64,000 bases of DNA from Eleusine coracana subsp. coracana (lineage: Eukaryota > Streptophyta > Magnoliopsida > Poales > Poaceae): contig CM064430.1 in the NCBI GenBank assembly GCA_032690845.1, positions 50,503,882 through 50,567,881 on the forward strand. The letters are read 5' to 3'. The notes beneath the pieces are model-generated. The model had not been told where the DNA came from and did no database searches. It worked only from the letters and a program-made list of their open reading frames with translations. This document shows positions 48,477-60,167 of this stretch, in pieces (the stretch's first letter is position 1; each line of letters begins with the position of its first letter). A program made the translations under genes and the position numbers.

Positions 48477-48731
48477 AGAATGAAAACTATCTAGCAACTC
48501 TAGACCACCCACTCTTAGATTTTTCTATATATAGACCACCCCACCCTTACAGTAGCCATTTATTTATGTGGCCTGCTACCAGCAGGGGCAGTAGCGGGTT
48601 ATATCACTGACTGTAGTAGCGAACACATGCTTTTCAATATTTGCAGTAGCAATCTCCCAGACACTCTCTACTTCAAATTTTTGGAAATAGAAACAATCAA
48701 AAAACAAAAAAAATTCTCAGTACACTTTTTA

Positions 48732-49732
48732 GGCCATGTTTGTTTCAGCTTATAATCTACCAGATTAAATAATCTAGCTTAAATAATCCGTATGACAAAC
48801 AAACATCTTAGATTAAATGGGCAGATAAATAATCCAAATGTCAGATTATGATAATCCAATAATCTCCTCAAGATATGCTTATTATGGTAAAAGATCTACT
48901 ACCCATGGTTAACTTGACAGAAATTACCCATCATGCCACTAGGCACCACTTTGTTCTTTTGGGCCTTATCTTCTTCCTCATATATCGATCCCCTCTCGTA
49001 CTTCCTCATGGCGGCACAAGAGGAGCCACTCACCAATCACCCATGGCGTCGCAGAGGAAGACCATGACGCCGGTGAGCGTGAGCCTTGGCAGCTTTGACA
49101 GTTCATAGCTCGCGACCTCACCGACTTTCTGTAGTACACGGTCGGCGGAGAGCTATTGTGATGCCGGATCAAGATGACGTGGACGCCCCCAGACTTCTGC
49201 CTTGACTTCCCCTTCTCTATTCGCATGCCCTGGAGCAGCAGCAACCGTTCTTCTCCCTGCCGCTGCCGGAGATCCACACCGTCACCATTCCGCTTCACGG
49301 GCGCACACTTGAAGGCAGCAACCTCTTGTCATTGCACGACTTGTTGATGCCAGGTGCTTACAGAAGCCCGCCTCCTTCTCCAATGACTTTGGCTTGGACT
49401 TTGTGGTGGACCCATCCGACGGCACCTGGTGGCTTTTGTTCTCCAGAGACACCGCCTTTGTGTTTCTGGGGACCTGGTCGGCTTGGACTTTGTGGTGGAC
49501 CCGTCCGACGATCCGCTATGATGTCAAGCTCACGATCCTTCATATTTCAATTTTTAGTACATTTTATTTTCTTGAGTATATTTCTATGAACTCTGGGGTA
49601 TTTTTGTCTTCTCACATCTAAAACAAATAATCTGAGTACCAATAATTTGGGTAAACAAACACCCCCTTCAAAATAAATAATCTAGCTTAAATAATTCAGA
49701 TTAAATAATCTGCACAAGAAACAAACTATCCC
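48732..49732. mobile_element. PIF/Harbinger element with captured-like DNA (copy C)
   Basis: Equivalent of 4631-5631, 1001 bp, TTA-flanked. Confidence 0.8.
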
Positions 49733-50005
49733 TTAGTGATAGAGAATGCAGCAATATATATTTGTGCCAAATTTCAAATTCTAAAATGTTCAATGTATTG
49801 AGATAGAAATGTTGAAAATAATTATTAAACATAGTTATAGTGTATTATGCACAATAATCCATAGAATCATTGTGTTGGAGCTAAATTTGACTTTACTAAT
49901 GTGTTTACGACAAAGCCCCAATTTGTTGTTGCGTTCCAGACAATTTGCCCTTCTTTATAATGTAGTTCTGTGGACTCTCCACTTGTGTAGCCAAGCTAGA
50001 TAGAT

Positions 50006-52193
50006 AGTAGTGAGCTCAATGGTGCAACCTAATAGGGATTTTCTGGAGGGTCTACAGAAATTTTTTAATTGGTTCAAAACCCACGGAGAACATTACAGAC
50101 ACCTTGCAAACAGATTTTGCATTTCTCACAACAGAGTACAAACGGTTATTCTCGTCTTCCATGCCACTGAAATTCTGCATAACAACCCAATTAAGATAGT
50201 CCAACTTGATCTTCTTGTCTTTCCCATTTTGTATCTTGTGGCACTTGCAATTAGAAGTGCATGGCGGAATGATATTCTCCTCAAACAGAAAAATGAAAAT
50301 AATTTAGTAAGTGAACAGATTTTGCTAGGCATATACTCATTAAAGATGTTAAGATCCATATATCTATATCATCTATTATTTGAAGTGATGAATCTCCCAG
50401 TCAGTAAATCCTGGTAATAAGGCTTACAACTGTCGTGCCAAATCTATGCTCATTCTTTTTCAGTCAAATCCAACTCATGAAAGAAAGATATATTTGCCTT
50501 GTCTACCAAGTTTTTTTTGCTCAGCACTTTCCTACAGAACGGTAGGAAGTTAAATTAAATACCATGATAAATATATACACTTTAATTCATTGAATGAAAG
50601 CACATATTAACTCTTTTAAAACCATATAAAATTAATTTGCAGCAGAGCATATGATATGTCAAACCATTGTCAGTGCAATCTGAAAGTTTCTTCTGCAGAG
50701 AGCCAACGTACATTGATATCATATGTTGAGAAGTATATCACTACTAGCTTTTTGTTATAAACTTGGGGTCATAATTATTTGTTCAGACGTGTGCAGTCAA
50801 TGATACTTACCTTCATGCAATAACTATGAAACTAAATTTGCTCTCCAAATCCGGTATATATGCATGTTAATTACATAAGTACATGGACTTTGATATAACC
50901 ACACACAACACTCCAAACTAGGCATAGCATCACATGTATGAGCTAATAACTATGACACAAAGTTTATAATAATTAAGAAACATAGTATTGATACTCTATA
51001 GTTACTAATGTGAGGCTGTTGTATTAAGTTCTTGGCTAATAGTACTCAATGTATCAACATGACTTTATGCACCTTTTAAATCACAAAAAGTTACTCCAAT
51101 GTATTCCTAATACCAGTTTCAAATTGTAGACCCTATTATTATAAAAAAATATAGTCTGAAGCATTTTAAAAGAACAATCTTTGCCGACTGTAATGGCTTT
51201 AACATTCGGCAAAGGTTGAGTGTTTGCTGAGTGTCTATGATTGGACACTCGACAAACATTTAAAGGTTGAGTTAACTCGGCCTGCTGCTGGCTGTCTGCC
51301 CATGTCGGCATTGCATTTTTGTTGAGGGTCGATCTGGCACTCGACAAAGACACCAGGCAACATATGTTTGCCGACTATATCTTTGCTGTGTCAACGATGC
51401 CGAGGGTGGCTCTCGGCGAAGGCTTTGCCGAATTCCTTTGAGGCTTCGCTGAGTGCCCCTAACACTCAGCAAAACAGTTGATTCCTGTAGTCCTAATGAT
51501 GTGACCCACTGCTGGTTATTGCAGTACCAGGCTACATGACTTACCGTCACTGCTATGGTATTTGCAATAGTGTCCGCCTTCTTTCTAGCATTTTTAGTAG
51601 CAATCCCAAGGATGCTCATTTTTTGATAAATGCAACTACTAATCACTTTGTAGTAGTGATAGAGCTGAGTAGTCCAATACAAACTCCTAGCTATTCCTCA
51701 AATTAAAATATTGTTTGTTCTAACAACCAGTGAGTTCAACATTAATGCTAAAAGCACAAGCCCTTATGCTCCCCCCCCCCCCCACACCACACACACACAA
51801 CTATGCATGACTTATGAGCTACTTGCTAGAAATAATATTTTGGCCAACCGGAATCCAACGAGATTATTTTAGAGCTATATAAAATTAATTTGCATCATAG
51901 CAAATATATCTCAAACCATGGTTGCTTTGATTAGCGCAATGTGCAGTCAATGACACTTAAGTATATGTGCAATAGGCAATTAAGATTTAGTGTTATGATA
52001 TACTCCAAAATCTGCAGGATTCTTGTGAACTTGGACCGGCCTCCATTACAAGCAATCAGATTGACCACCGGGAGTGGAGATATGATGGCGAGCCTTTAGA
52101 GTTGGGCTTGGTAATGACCAATAGTGAATCTCATTAGGGGATGAAGGTGTCTTCCCTTGCATGCCAACACTCGGCCAAGGCATGGAATGTTGT
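50006..52193 (-). pseudogene. Three-part F-box pseudogene (copy C)
   Basis: Equivalent of 5905-8090. Confidence 0.75.
51176..51492. mobile_element. CACTA-type element in pseudogene intron (copy C)
   Basis: Equivalent of 7075-7392; reads 'gccgactg' instead of 'gccgagtg' at its left end. Confidence 0.6.
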
Positions 52194-52327
52194 TATTTGG
52201 AAAAATATGTGAATTTCAAACAACAAATAACCAACCAATAAGTTATAGAAAAAACAAAGTGCAAAAATGCTGCCATATTTCATAGTTTTGATAAAAAGAC
52301 CATTCATCACAGATACTTCTATGGACC

Positions 52328-52840
52328 CAGTGTCCACATGTGTAGCCTCTCTAGCGAGATAGTGCGCGAGCACTTGGCGGTGCAACCTGATGGGGCTAGT
52401 TTGTTGATGATGTGTCGAAACATTTGAGGTAGTTTGACACACCATGTGTAACACTTTGTCGTTTCCCATGATATATAGAGTATAACACACTCACCTCATC
52501 CTCTTTTTTTTGTCTTGAAGTTCTTCATGAACAACCTGTTTGAGGTAGGGTGGTATGATCTTGTTGCCTCTCTAGTTTTGTATTTTGCAGCAACATCAAT
52601 AAGATGCGTATGGTGGGATAGTATTCTCAGCCTGATATAAAAGAATGGAAACTATCTAGTAACTAAACCAATTTTGCTAGACATATAGTAAACAATGATG
52701 TATGAAGATATTGATAGCCATACCTCTCCATCACATGTATTATCTGAATTGACAACTTTTCCACCCAGTAACGTCTGTTGAGAAGGTACATAATTGTTAG
52801 GCCAAACAAATGCTCATTTTTACGCACATTCAAATCCATC
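52328..52840 (-). pseudogene. Cassette-fused F-box exon 2-exon 3 relic (copy C)
   Basis: Equivalent of 29370-29882 with the same fusion ATG at 52839. Confidence 0.65.
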
Positions 52841-52965
52841 TACTAAGGGAGAGGAGGAGGTAGTGATGGAGGTGATGATGGAGAGAGGAGAGGCAGTCCG
52901 AGGGAGAAAATCCGTTGGGTCCAAATCCAGGAGTGCGGCAAAACCCGAAACAGATGGAGGAGAGG

Positions 52966-52994
<29 letters not shown>
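52841..52994 (-). promoter_or_regulatory. Promoter-like cassette, leader part (copy C)
   Basis: Equivalent of 29883-30032; its adjoining TG tract is several repeats longer. Confidence 0.35.
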
Positions 52995-52998
<4 letters not shown>

Positions 52999-54805
52999 GG
53001 ACCGAGGAAGGTGACCAGAGGAGGGCGGGGGGGGGGGGGGGGGGGTGAATGGGAGCTAATTAAAATTCTTTACAATAATTTAGCCTATGTCCCAATTCCA
53101 ACCCAAAGCATCTCTCAAATGAACCACCAAGATTACACACACCAACAAGTGATGTGTTAACCCTAGGAATGGTTATGGATAAAGCGAAAGCAACCTTAAA
53201 TAGGGTGACAAGAGAGAAACTAAGAAAATGGTCAAGAAACCTTCAAACATCTAACAGATATCGGATACTCCAACATTGAGTCGGACAGTCCGCCAAGGAT
53301 TTCTCGAAACAGGTTATCGGACACTCTAACATGAGGTGGGACAATCCACCAGGGAGTTCTCGAAATAGGTTGCCGGATACTCCGACATGAGGTCGGGCAC
53401 TCAGGGGTGGGACATTCCGACCTTAGGTCAGACAATTTGTTCCTGCAACACGAATCAAGAAAGAAAGGCATGAAACCTCAATCGAACGGACTCCAAATCG
53501 AGCAATTTTTGGACCAGATCATCCTCAAGACATCACAACCCTCCTCCAACAAGATCCGCTCAAAAAGCTCAAGGAATCATCACGAATTTCTGATCTTGAG
53601 CCAAGAACACAAAAGGGTAGGACTTGGATGAACTCCATAAATTCAAAGTGCTCTTAAGGAGATGTGTTCCAAGATCACTCAAGGATGATTCTTCCTCGTC
53701 CTAGCACCAAATCCATCCAAGAAATCCATCCCAAAACTCACATAATGAAATGATAAAAAATTCTCAAGAAAATAGCTTCAAAAATAGGGAAAAGAGAAAT
53801 TCGGGATTTAGAGGATGAGGAGGAACTTGAACACGAAAAGAATCTCATATCATTGATTCGATCTTTCAAGATAAATGGATACATGTCTAGGAAGCCACCC
53901 TCATCCTCCCACTCTTTGGAAGAGAAAGAGTTGTCTCTCACACACCCTCTACTCTCCACTACAACATGAAGCACACTCCTAGCTCTTTAAAATGAAATCC
54001 TAACACAAGGCTAGAATGAAGAGACACTCTCTCCCACTAGCCCTACCTCTCCTTACATAGGCCTAAGGTTTGTTCTGAAGACCACACTACCCTTGATCTA
54101 CAATACATTGCCACCTACCACCAGAGGCAAGCTTGTCCTACTCTTTTTCCGCCACCCGGACGCCCTCAGTCTCTTCACATCTTTGCTTCGTCTCTACGCA
54201 AGCTTTACAATGGTGCCACGTGCACCTTCAATCGCCACTACCAGTTTTGAGGCCCAAACCGGGAAACCACCTTGCATGCTTCTCAAAGCACGTCTTCCTT
54301 GATGTTGACATGTGTCACCTTATCCGGCGATCCTGACCAGCGGCAAGTCTCTCCCGCTCCCGCTCCATTGGGGTCCCTTTTCACTTGCACCGGCATCCCG
54401 TTCACCTTGGCTTGGTCAACACGCCATCTTCATCGATTCCACGGTTTTGAGGCTCAACCCCAAAACCGTTCGTGCTTCTTGCCTCTCCACGTGTATGGTG
54501 TGGATCACCCTTGACTTCACCTGATCTCCCGATCGTCCGGCCCCAAGTCCCCAACTTGTGCCCGACCCTCTCGCCATTAACTGCCAAGTTGACTCCATTG
54601 ACCTACACATCATGAGACAAGCAAACACATTTTTGTTCTCCTGCAACTTCTCCAATACCTTCATCAACTCCGATAAGTCAAAAGCATAATCATGCATGAA
54701 CTCATGCAATCCTCAAATTCCCACATTTTAACCCAAACACCAAACAACTCAATGTTAATTACTCATCACATACTACAAACCATGGTACATCTCAACATGG
54801 TTTCT

Positions 54806-54807
<2 letters not shown>
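52995..54807 (-). mobile_element. Solo LTR in a TG microsatellite (copy C)
   Basis: Equivalent of 30033-31842, with a longer G-run (about 53028-53045). Confidence 0.6.
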
Positions 54808-54852
<45 letters not shown>

Positions 54853-55219
54853 TGCTGATCACTTCTGATTAATGTAAGGTGGCGATACTCTTCAAAGGTT
54901 TATTGAGGGAAGAGGAACAATGTGCCTCCTAAATGGTGAGAAGGACCTTGACAATGCCTCCGAGGAGGTTACAAGTTGAAAACGCACCAATATGACGTCA
55001 TAGTACATGCGCTTCATGTTATTAGCAAAGAATAGTGAGCTATTTGTTCCAATTTGCACTCTCATGTCTCATACTGCATGGCATATCACCTAATGCGGTG
55101 TATGATGCTGCACCTTGATGTGTGTTCACTACGAAGGCATAATTTGTTGTTGTGCTCTAGACAATTTGCCCTCCTTTATAATGATGGTTATGTGGACTCT
55201 TCACTTGTGTAGCCAAGCT

Positions 55220-57124
55220 AGATAGACTGTAGTGAGGTCAATGGTGCAACCTAATAGGGATTCTTTCTTTATGGTCTGTAGAAATTTTTCAATTGGTTCA
55301 AAACCCACGGAGAACATTACAGACACCTTGCAAACAGATTTTTCGTTTCTCACAACAGAGTACAAAATGTTCTTCTTGTCTTCTGTGCCACTAAAATTTT
55401 TCGTAATATCCCAATTGAGATAGTCCAATTTTATCTTCTTGTCTCCTCTTTTGGAACTTGCAATCAGAAGCGCATGGTGGAATGATATTCTCATCCTAAA
55501 ACAGAATAATGAAAAATAATTTTGTAACTGAACAAATTTTGCTACGGATATAGTCATTAAAGATGTGTAAACATAATAAGATCCATACATCTGCATCATC
55601 TATTTTTTGAAGGGACGACTCTCCCAACCAGTAAATTCTGGTAATAAGGCTTACAATTGTCGCGGCAAATCTGTGCTCATTCTTTTTCACAGTCAAATCC
55701 AACTCACGAATGAAAGATATATTTGCCTTGTCTACCAAGTTCTTTTGCTCAGCACTTTCCTACAAAGTGGTAGCAAATTAAATAAATACCATGATAAATA
55801 TATACTTTAATTCATTGAATGAAAGCACAAATTAACTCTTTTAGAACCATATAAAATTAATTTGCATCAGAGCATACGATATCTGAAACCATGGTTGCTT
55901 TTATCAGTGCAATCTAAAAGTTTCTTCTGCAGAGAACCTATGTACATTAATATCATATCTTGAGAAGTATATCACGACTAGCTTTTGTTATAAACTTGGG
56001 GTCATAATTATTTGCTCAGACCTGTGCATTATTCAATGAAACCTACATTCTTGCAATAACTATGAAACTAAATTTGCTTGGGAAATAACCACACACAACA
56101 CTCCAAACTAGGCATAGGAACACATGTATGAGCTAATAACTATGACACAAAGTTTATAATAATTAACGAACATAGTGGTGATACTTTATAATTACTAATG
56201 GGAGGCTGTTGAATTAAGTGTTTGGCTAATAGCAGTCAATGCATCTAATAAGATGACTCTATGCACCTTTTACATCACAAAAAAGTTACTCCAATGTATT
56301 CCTAATACCTGTTCCAATTTATGGACCTCTATTATTATAAAAAAATATAGTCTGAAACATTTTAAAAGAACATATTAGCATTAGCAGGCTAGTCATGTGG
56401 CCCACTACTACTGGTTATCACAGTACCAGGCTACATGACTTACCGCCACTGCTATGGCATTTGCAATAGTGTCCGCTTTCTTTTCAGCATTTGCAATAGC
56501 CATACCAAGGGTGATCGTTTTTTCGTTAAAAGCAACAACTAATCACTTTGTAATAGTGATAGAGCAGAGTAGCCCAATAGAACCTCTCAGCTATTCCTCA
56601 AATTTAAATATTGTTCATTCTAACAACCAGTAAATTCAACATTAATACTAAAAGCACAAGCCCTTATGCCCCCCCCTGCCCCCAACACACACACACACAC
56701 ACACAAAAACTGTGCATGACTTATGAGCTATTTGCTCGAAATATCATTTTGGCCAACCGGAATGCAACGAGATTTGCATGCATGGGAACCCAATTGATTT
56801 TTTGAGAGCTGCATAAAATTAATTTGCATCATAGCAAATGATATCTGAAACCATGGTTGGTTTGATCAGCGCAATGTGCAGTCAGTGACACTTAAGTATA
56901 TGTGCAATAGGAAATTAAAGATTTAGTGTTATGATACTCTCCGGAGTCTGCAAAACTCTTGTGAACTTGGACTGGCCTCCATCACAAACAATCAGATAGA
57001 CCATGGGGAATTGAAATATGATGGTGAGCTTTGAGAGTTGGCTTGGTAATGACCAATAGTGAACCTCATTAAGGCATGCAGCTGTCTTCCCTGGGTGCGA
57101 ACACTCGGCCAAGGCATGGAATTT
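55220..57124 (-). pseudogene. Three-part F-box pseudogene with exon 1 tail (copy C)
   Basis: Equivalent of 32255-34160; exon 2 open, exon 3 frameshifted. Confidence 0.75.
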
Positions 57125-57219
57125 TGTTAATTGAAAAAATATGTTAATTTCAAACAAGAAATAACCAACGGATAAGTTCTAGAAAAAACAAAGTACAAAA
57201 TGCTGCCATATTTCATAGT

Positions 57220-58189
57220 TATGATAACAGACCATTCACCACGGATACTTCTATGGACCAAGTGTCCACATGTGTAGCCTCACTAGCGAGATAGTGGCGA
57301 TCACTCAGTGGTGCAACCTTATGGGGCTAGTTTGTTGAGGATGTGTCAAAACGTTTGAGGAAGTTTGACACTCGTAGAGAATACAATACACACAGTGTGT
57401 AATACTTTGACATTTCCCATGATTTATGGAGTATAACACACTCGCCTCATCCTTTTTTTTTTACTTCTGAAGTTCTCCATATGACAACCTGTTTGAGGTA
57501 GGGCGCTATGATCTTGTTGCCTCTCTAATTTTGTATTTTTCGGCAACAACAATAAGATGCACATGGTGGGATGTATTCTCAGCCTGAAATAAAAGAATGG
57601 AAACTATGTAGTAACTAAACCAATTTTGCTAGACATATAGTAAACAATGATGTATGTAGATAGAGAGCCATACCTCTCCATCAGACGTATTTGAATTGAC
57701 AACAAGTTGTAGCTGGTATATCTCAATCTGAGTAGGATGTTCATAGTGCATCTATCCATGCCATTGTGTACAACAGAGTAGCTCTTTATTTTTGCTTCTA
57801 CTTGTGTACCTATGGTGTATACTTGTATGACTGAGTTGGATATTTATGTATAAGTTATTTCCTCTGATTTGAACATATTAGATTGGGTTTGATGTCAATC
57901 TTAACATGATTAAATGGAGAGAATATGCAAATAGTAAATAGTGAACAATGCATAATTTTCTGAGCTTTTCTTGTAGCTCCAGTCCGGTTATCAACAGCGG
58001 TTCACAACAAGAACTGCTGCTGATAGTCCTGCTGTAATGAACCACAATGATTATTAGCAATGGTTAATCAGCAGCGGTTCAAAAACCACTGGTGATGACC
58101 TATTTTGAACCACTGTTGATGATAGTAGTGCGAGAAGGTACATAATTGTTAGGCCAAAGAAATGCTCTTTTTTGCGCACATTCAAATCC
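57220..58189 (-). pseudogene. F-box exon 2-exon 3 relic beyond the triplication, interrupted
   Basis: Paralogue of 29370-29882. Minus strand: exon 2 start at 58189 (MDLNVRKK) after a cassette, interrupted by an inserted fragment at 57703-58130, then the end of exon 2 and exon 3 down to about 57220. It bridges the right breakpoint of the triplication in unrearranged form. Confidence 0.65.
57703..58130. mobile_element. One-ended CACTA-type element remnant
   Basis: The right end read inverted is CACTACTATCATCAACAG, followed by repeated 'agtggttc' and 'agcagcggttc' motifs in both orientations (57990-58120), a CACTA-like layout of a different family from 3375. No matching left terminus; comparison with 29791-29830 shows about 25 bp of target were lost at that side. 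Confidence 0.5.
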
Positions 58190-58500
58190 ATCTACTAAGG
58201 GAGAGGAGGAGGTGGTGATGGAGGTGATGATGGAGAGAGGAGAGGCAGTTCGAGGGAGAATTCGTAGGGTCCAAATCTAGGAGTGTGAGAGTGCGGCAAA
58301 ACCCGAAGCAGGTGGAGGAGGGGCAGCGTCCGCCATCTATATGAAGACCACCCCACCCTTGCAGTAGCCATCTAGTCATGTGGCCTGTTACCGGCAGTGG
58401 CAGTAGCGGGCTACATGACTGACTGCAGCAGCCAGTGCTTGCTTTTCAACATTTGCAGTAGCAATCCCCAATACACTTGCTACTTCAAATTTTTAGCAAT
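58190..58500 (-). promoter_or_regulatory. Most complete promoter-like cassette
   Basis: On the minus strand: 'gcagtagccatctagtcatg'-type upstream part, 'ggggtggt' then 'cttcatatagatgg' as TATA-like element, a C/T-rich leader and the ATG at the F-box exon 2 junction. It shows the cassette without TG or LTR insertion. Confidence 0.4.
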
Positions 58501-58529
58501 TGAAACAATAAAAAAATCTAGGTACATTT

Positions 58530-58532
58530 TTT
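58530..58532. other. Empty target site of the PIF/Harbinger element
   Basis: 'ggtacattttttagtgatgg' aligns with the two flanks of the element at 4631-5631 ('agtacactttTTA' and 'TTAgtgatagag') with a single TTA. Confidence 0.75.
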
Positions 58533-58799
58533 AGTGATGGGGAATGTAACAATGTATATTTATGCCAAATTTCAAATTATATTGTCATTATTGTATTGAG
58601 ATAGAAAAGATAAAAATAATTATTAGACAGTTTTACTATGTCATAGATTAGAGTCCCTAGAATCATAGTATGTTCCAGCTAAATTTAATTTTATTACTAT
58701 GTTCACAACGAAGCCATAATTTGTTATTGTGTTCGAGATATTTTTGTCTTCTTCATAATGATAGTTCTGTGGACTCTCCACTTGTGTAGCCAAGCTAGC

Positions 58800-59190
58800 T
58801 AGATAGTATTGATCTCAGTGATGCAGCCTGATAGGGATTGTTTCTAGAGGGTCTGCAGAAAATTTTCATTTTGTTTAAAACCCACGGAGAACATTATAAA
58901 CACCTTGCAAACAGAATTTGCATTTGTCACAACAGTGTACAAAAAGTTCTTCTCGTCTTCTATGTCACTCAAATTGTTCATAATATCCTAATTGAGATAG
59001 TCCAATTTGATCTTCTTGTCGCTCCTATTTTGTAAAGTTGTGGCAATTACAATGAGAAGCGCATGGTTGAATGATATTGTCATCCTGAAACGAAAAAATG
59101 AAAACTAATTTAGTAACTAAACAGATTTTTCTAGGCATATAGTTATTAAAGATGTGTAAAAATATTAAGATCCATACCTCTATATTATCT
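58800..59190 (-). pseudogene. F-box exon 3 relic
   Basis: Aligns with 5905-6270 ('acccacggagaacatta', 'accttgcaaacagaatttgc'). Exon 3 with several stops; exon 2 is lost where the sequence becomes 'ctattagagaggcatag'. Confidence 0.6.
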
Positions 59191-59327
59191 ATTAGAGAGG
59201 CATAGCAGCAGATGTCAAAGCTAATAATGATGACCCAAACTTTATAGTAAGAAAGCTAATCATATGCAATTAGTGATGACCATTTATGATGTGCAGTAGA
59301 TGATACTTGCACACATGGTAATAAGTA

Positions 59328-59479
59328 CTCTCTCTCTGTTACAATATATAAGCATTTTCAGACTTGGTAGAATTATAACATCTCCAATGAATTTTGATAC
59401 ATAGCTGTCGTGAGAGATGCTATAAATCTGGACACTCACTCTCCTAGATTCGAATGCTTATATTTTTGGACGAAGGGAG
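59328..59479. mobile_element. Stowaway MITE
   Basis: 152 bp flanked by TA. Ends CTCTCTCTGTTACAATATA and, inverted, CTCCCTTCGTCCAAAAATA, with inner 'taagcat' arms. Close to the classic grass Stowaway consensus. Confidence 0.75.
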
Positions 59480-59822
59480 TATGAAATTTGCTTTTCTCAG
59501 CATGGAGGCTAAAGCCTTGTAGATGGATAGCGCGGTTCAACCAAGCCAACTGTATGGTGGTGCACGCCAGTGATTGGCAGTACTCTACTGTGAGGGAAGT
59601 ATCATCTATGTGTGTGTGTGTCTGTGTGTATGTGTGTATGTTTGGGTGGATGATCCTTTCATGGACTCAGCTTCCATGCTCCGTAATCAGCTTTTGCTGA
59701 TCACTTCTGATTAGTGTAAGGTGGGGATACTCCTCAAAATTGGCAAGAAACAGTGATTAGGAAGAAGAAGGACACGGTTTACCGAGGGAAGAGGAACAAT
59801 AGGCCTCGTAAATGGTGAGAAG
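59480..59822. other. Noncoding spacer with degenerate TG tract
   Basis: 'tgtgtgtgtgtctgtgtgta' near 59610, then 'gctgatcacttctgattagt' as in 10393. No gene. Confidence 0.5.
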
Positions 59823-60080
59823 TGTTAGGCGGACGGGTCACCGGACAGGCTACGGAGGTCACCGGACGGGCTATGACAGTCACCGGACGGACACATGTAT
59901 TGCAAGCGGCAATCACGGAGATCATGTGACAACAATCAAACATAAATAGAATTAGCGGAGGTTGTTATGTAATCTTTTGATTTTGTTTTCGGGTTTGTTG
60001 CACCCGTGTACTCCATATAAGCCACGTTAGGCAAATGAATGAATCATCACAATTGTTTGCCGATCAATTACCTTCTCACA
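59823..60080 (+). mobile_element. Ty1-copia 5' LTR
   Basis: 258 bp from TGTTAGGCGG to ...CTCACA, followed by 'tggtatcag', which matches the usual initiator-tRNA primer site. It contains three tandem 'gtcaccggacgggcta'-type repeats (59837-59895). The flank 'ggtgagaag' continues uninterrupted in the paralogue at 10480, so the insertion point is exact and the target copy should be 'agaag'. Confidence 0.75.
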
Positions 60081-60167
60081 TGGTATCAGTTATGCACGTT
60101 TGTTCCTGACGCTTCCGCATCTTCTCTCACTCAGATCCGATTGCCGGACTCCCCCGGTTGATCGCCA

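Larger units (their letters stand above)
34450..57396. repeat. Tandem segmental duplication, copy C (complete)
   Basis: About 22.95 kb, parallel to copy B with an offset near 22,960. Past 57396 the sequence no longer matches copy B but is still homologous to the older F-box relic array, so 57396/57397 is probably the ancestral, unrearranged continuation at the right breakpoint. Confidence 0.88.

Noticed and set aside
57397..59822. A fourth copy of the 22.9-kb unit
   Set aside because: This region matches only the older relic array, with substantial divergence and different insertions.
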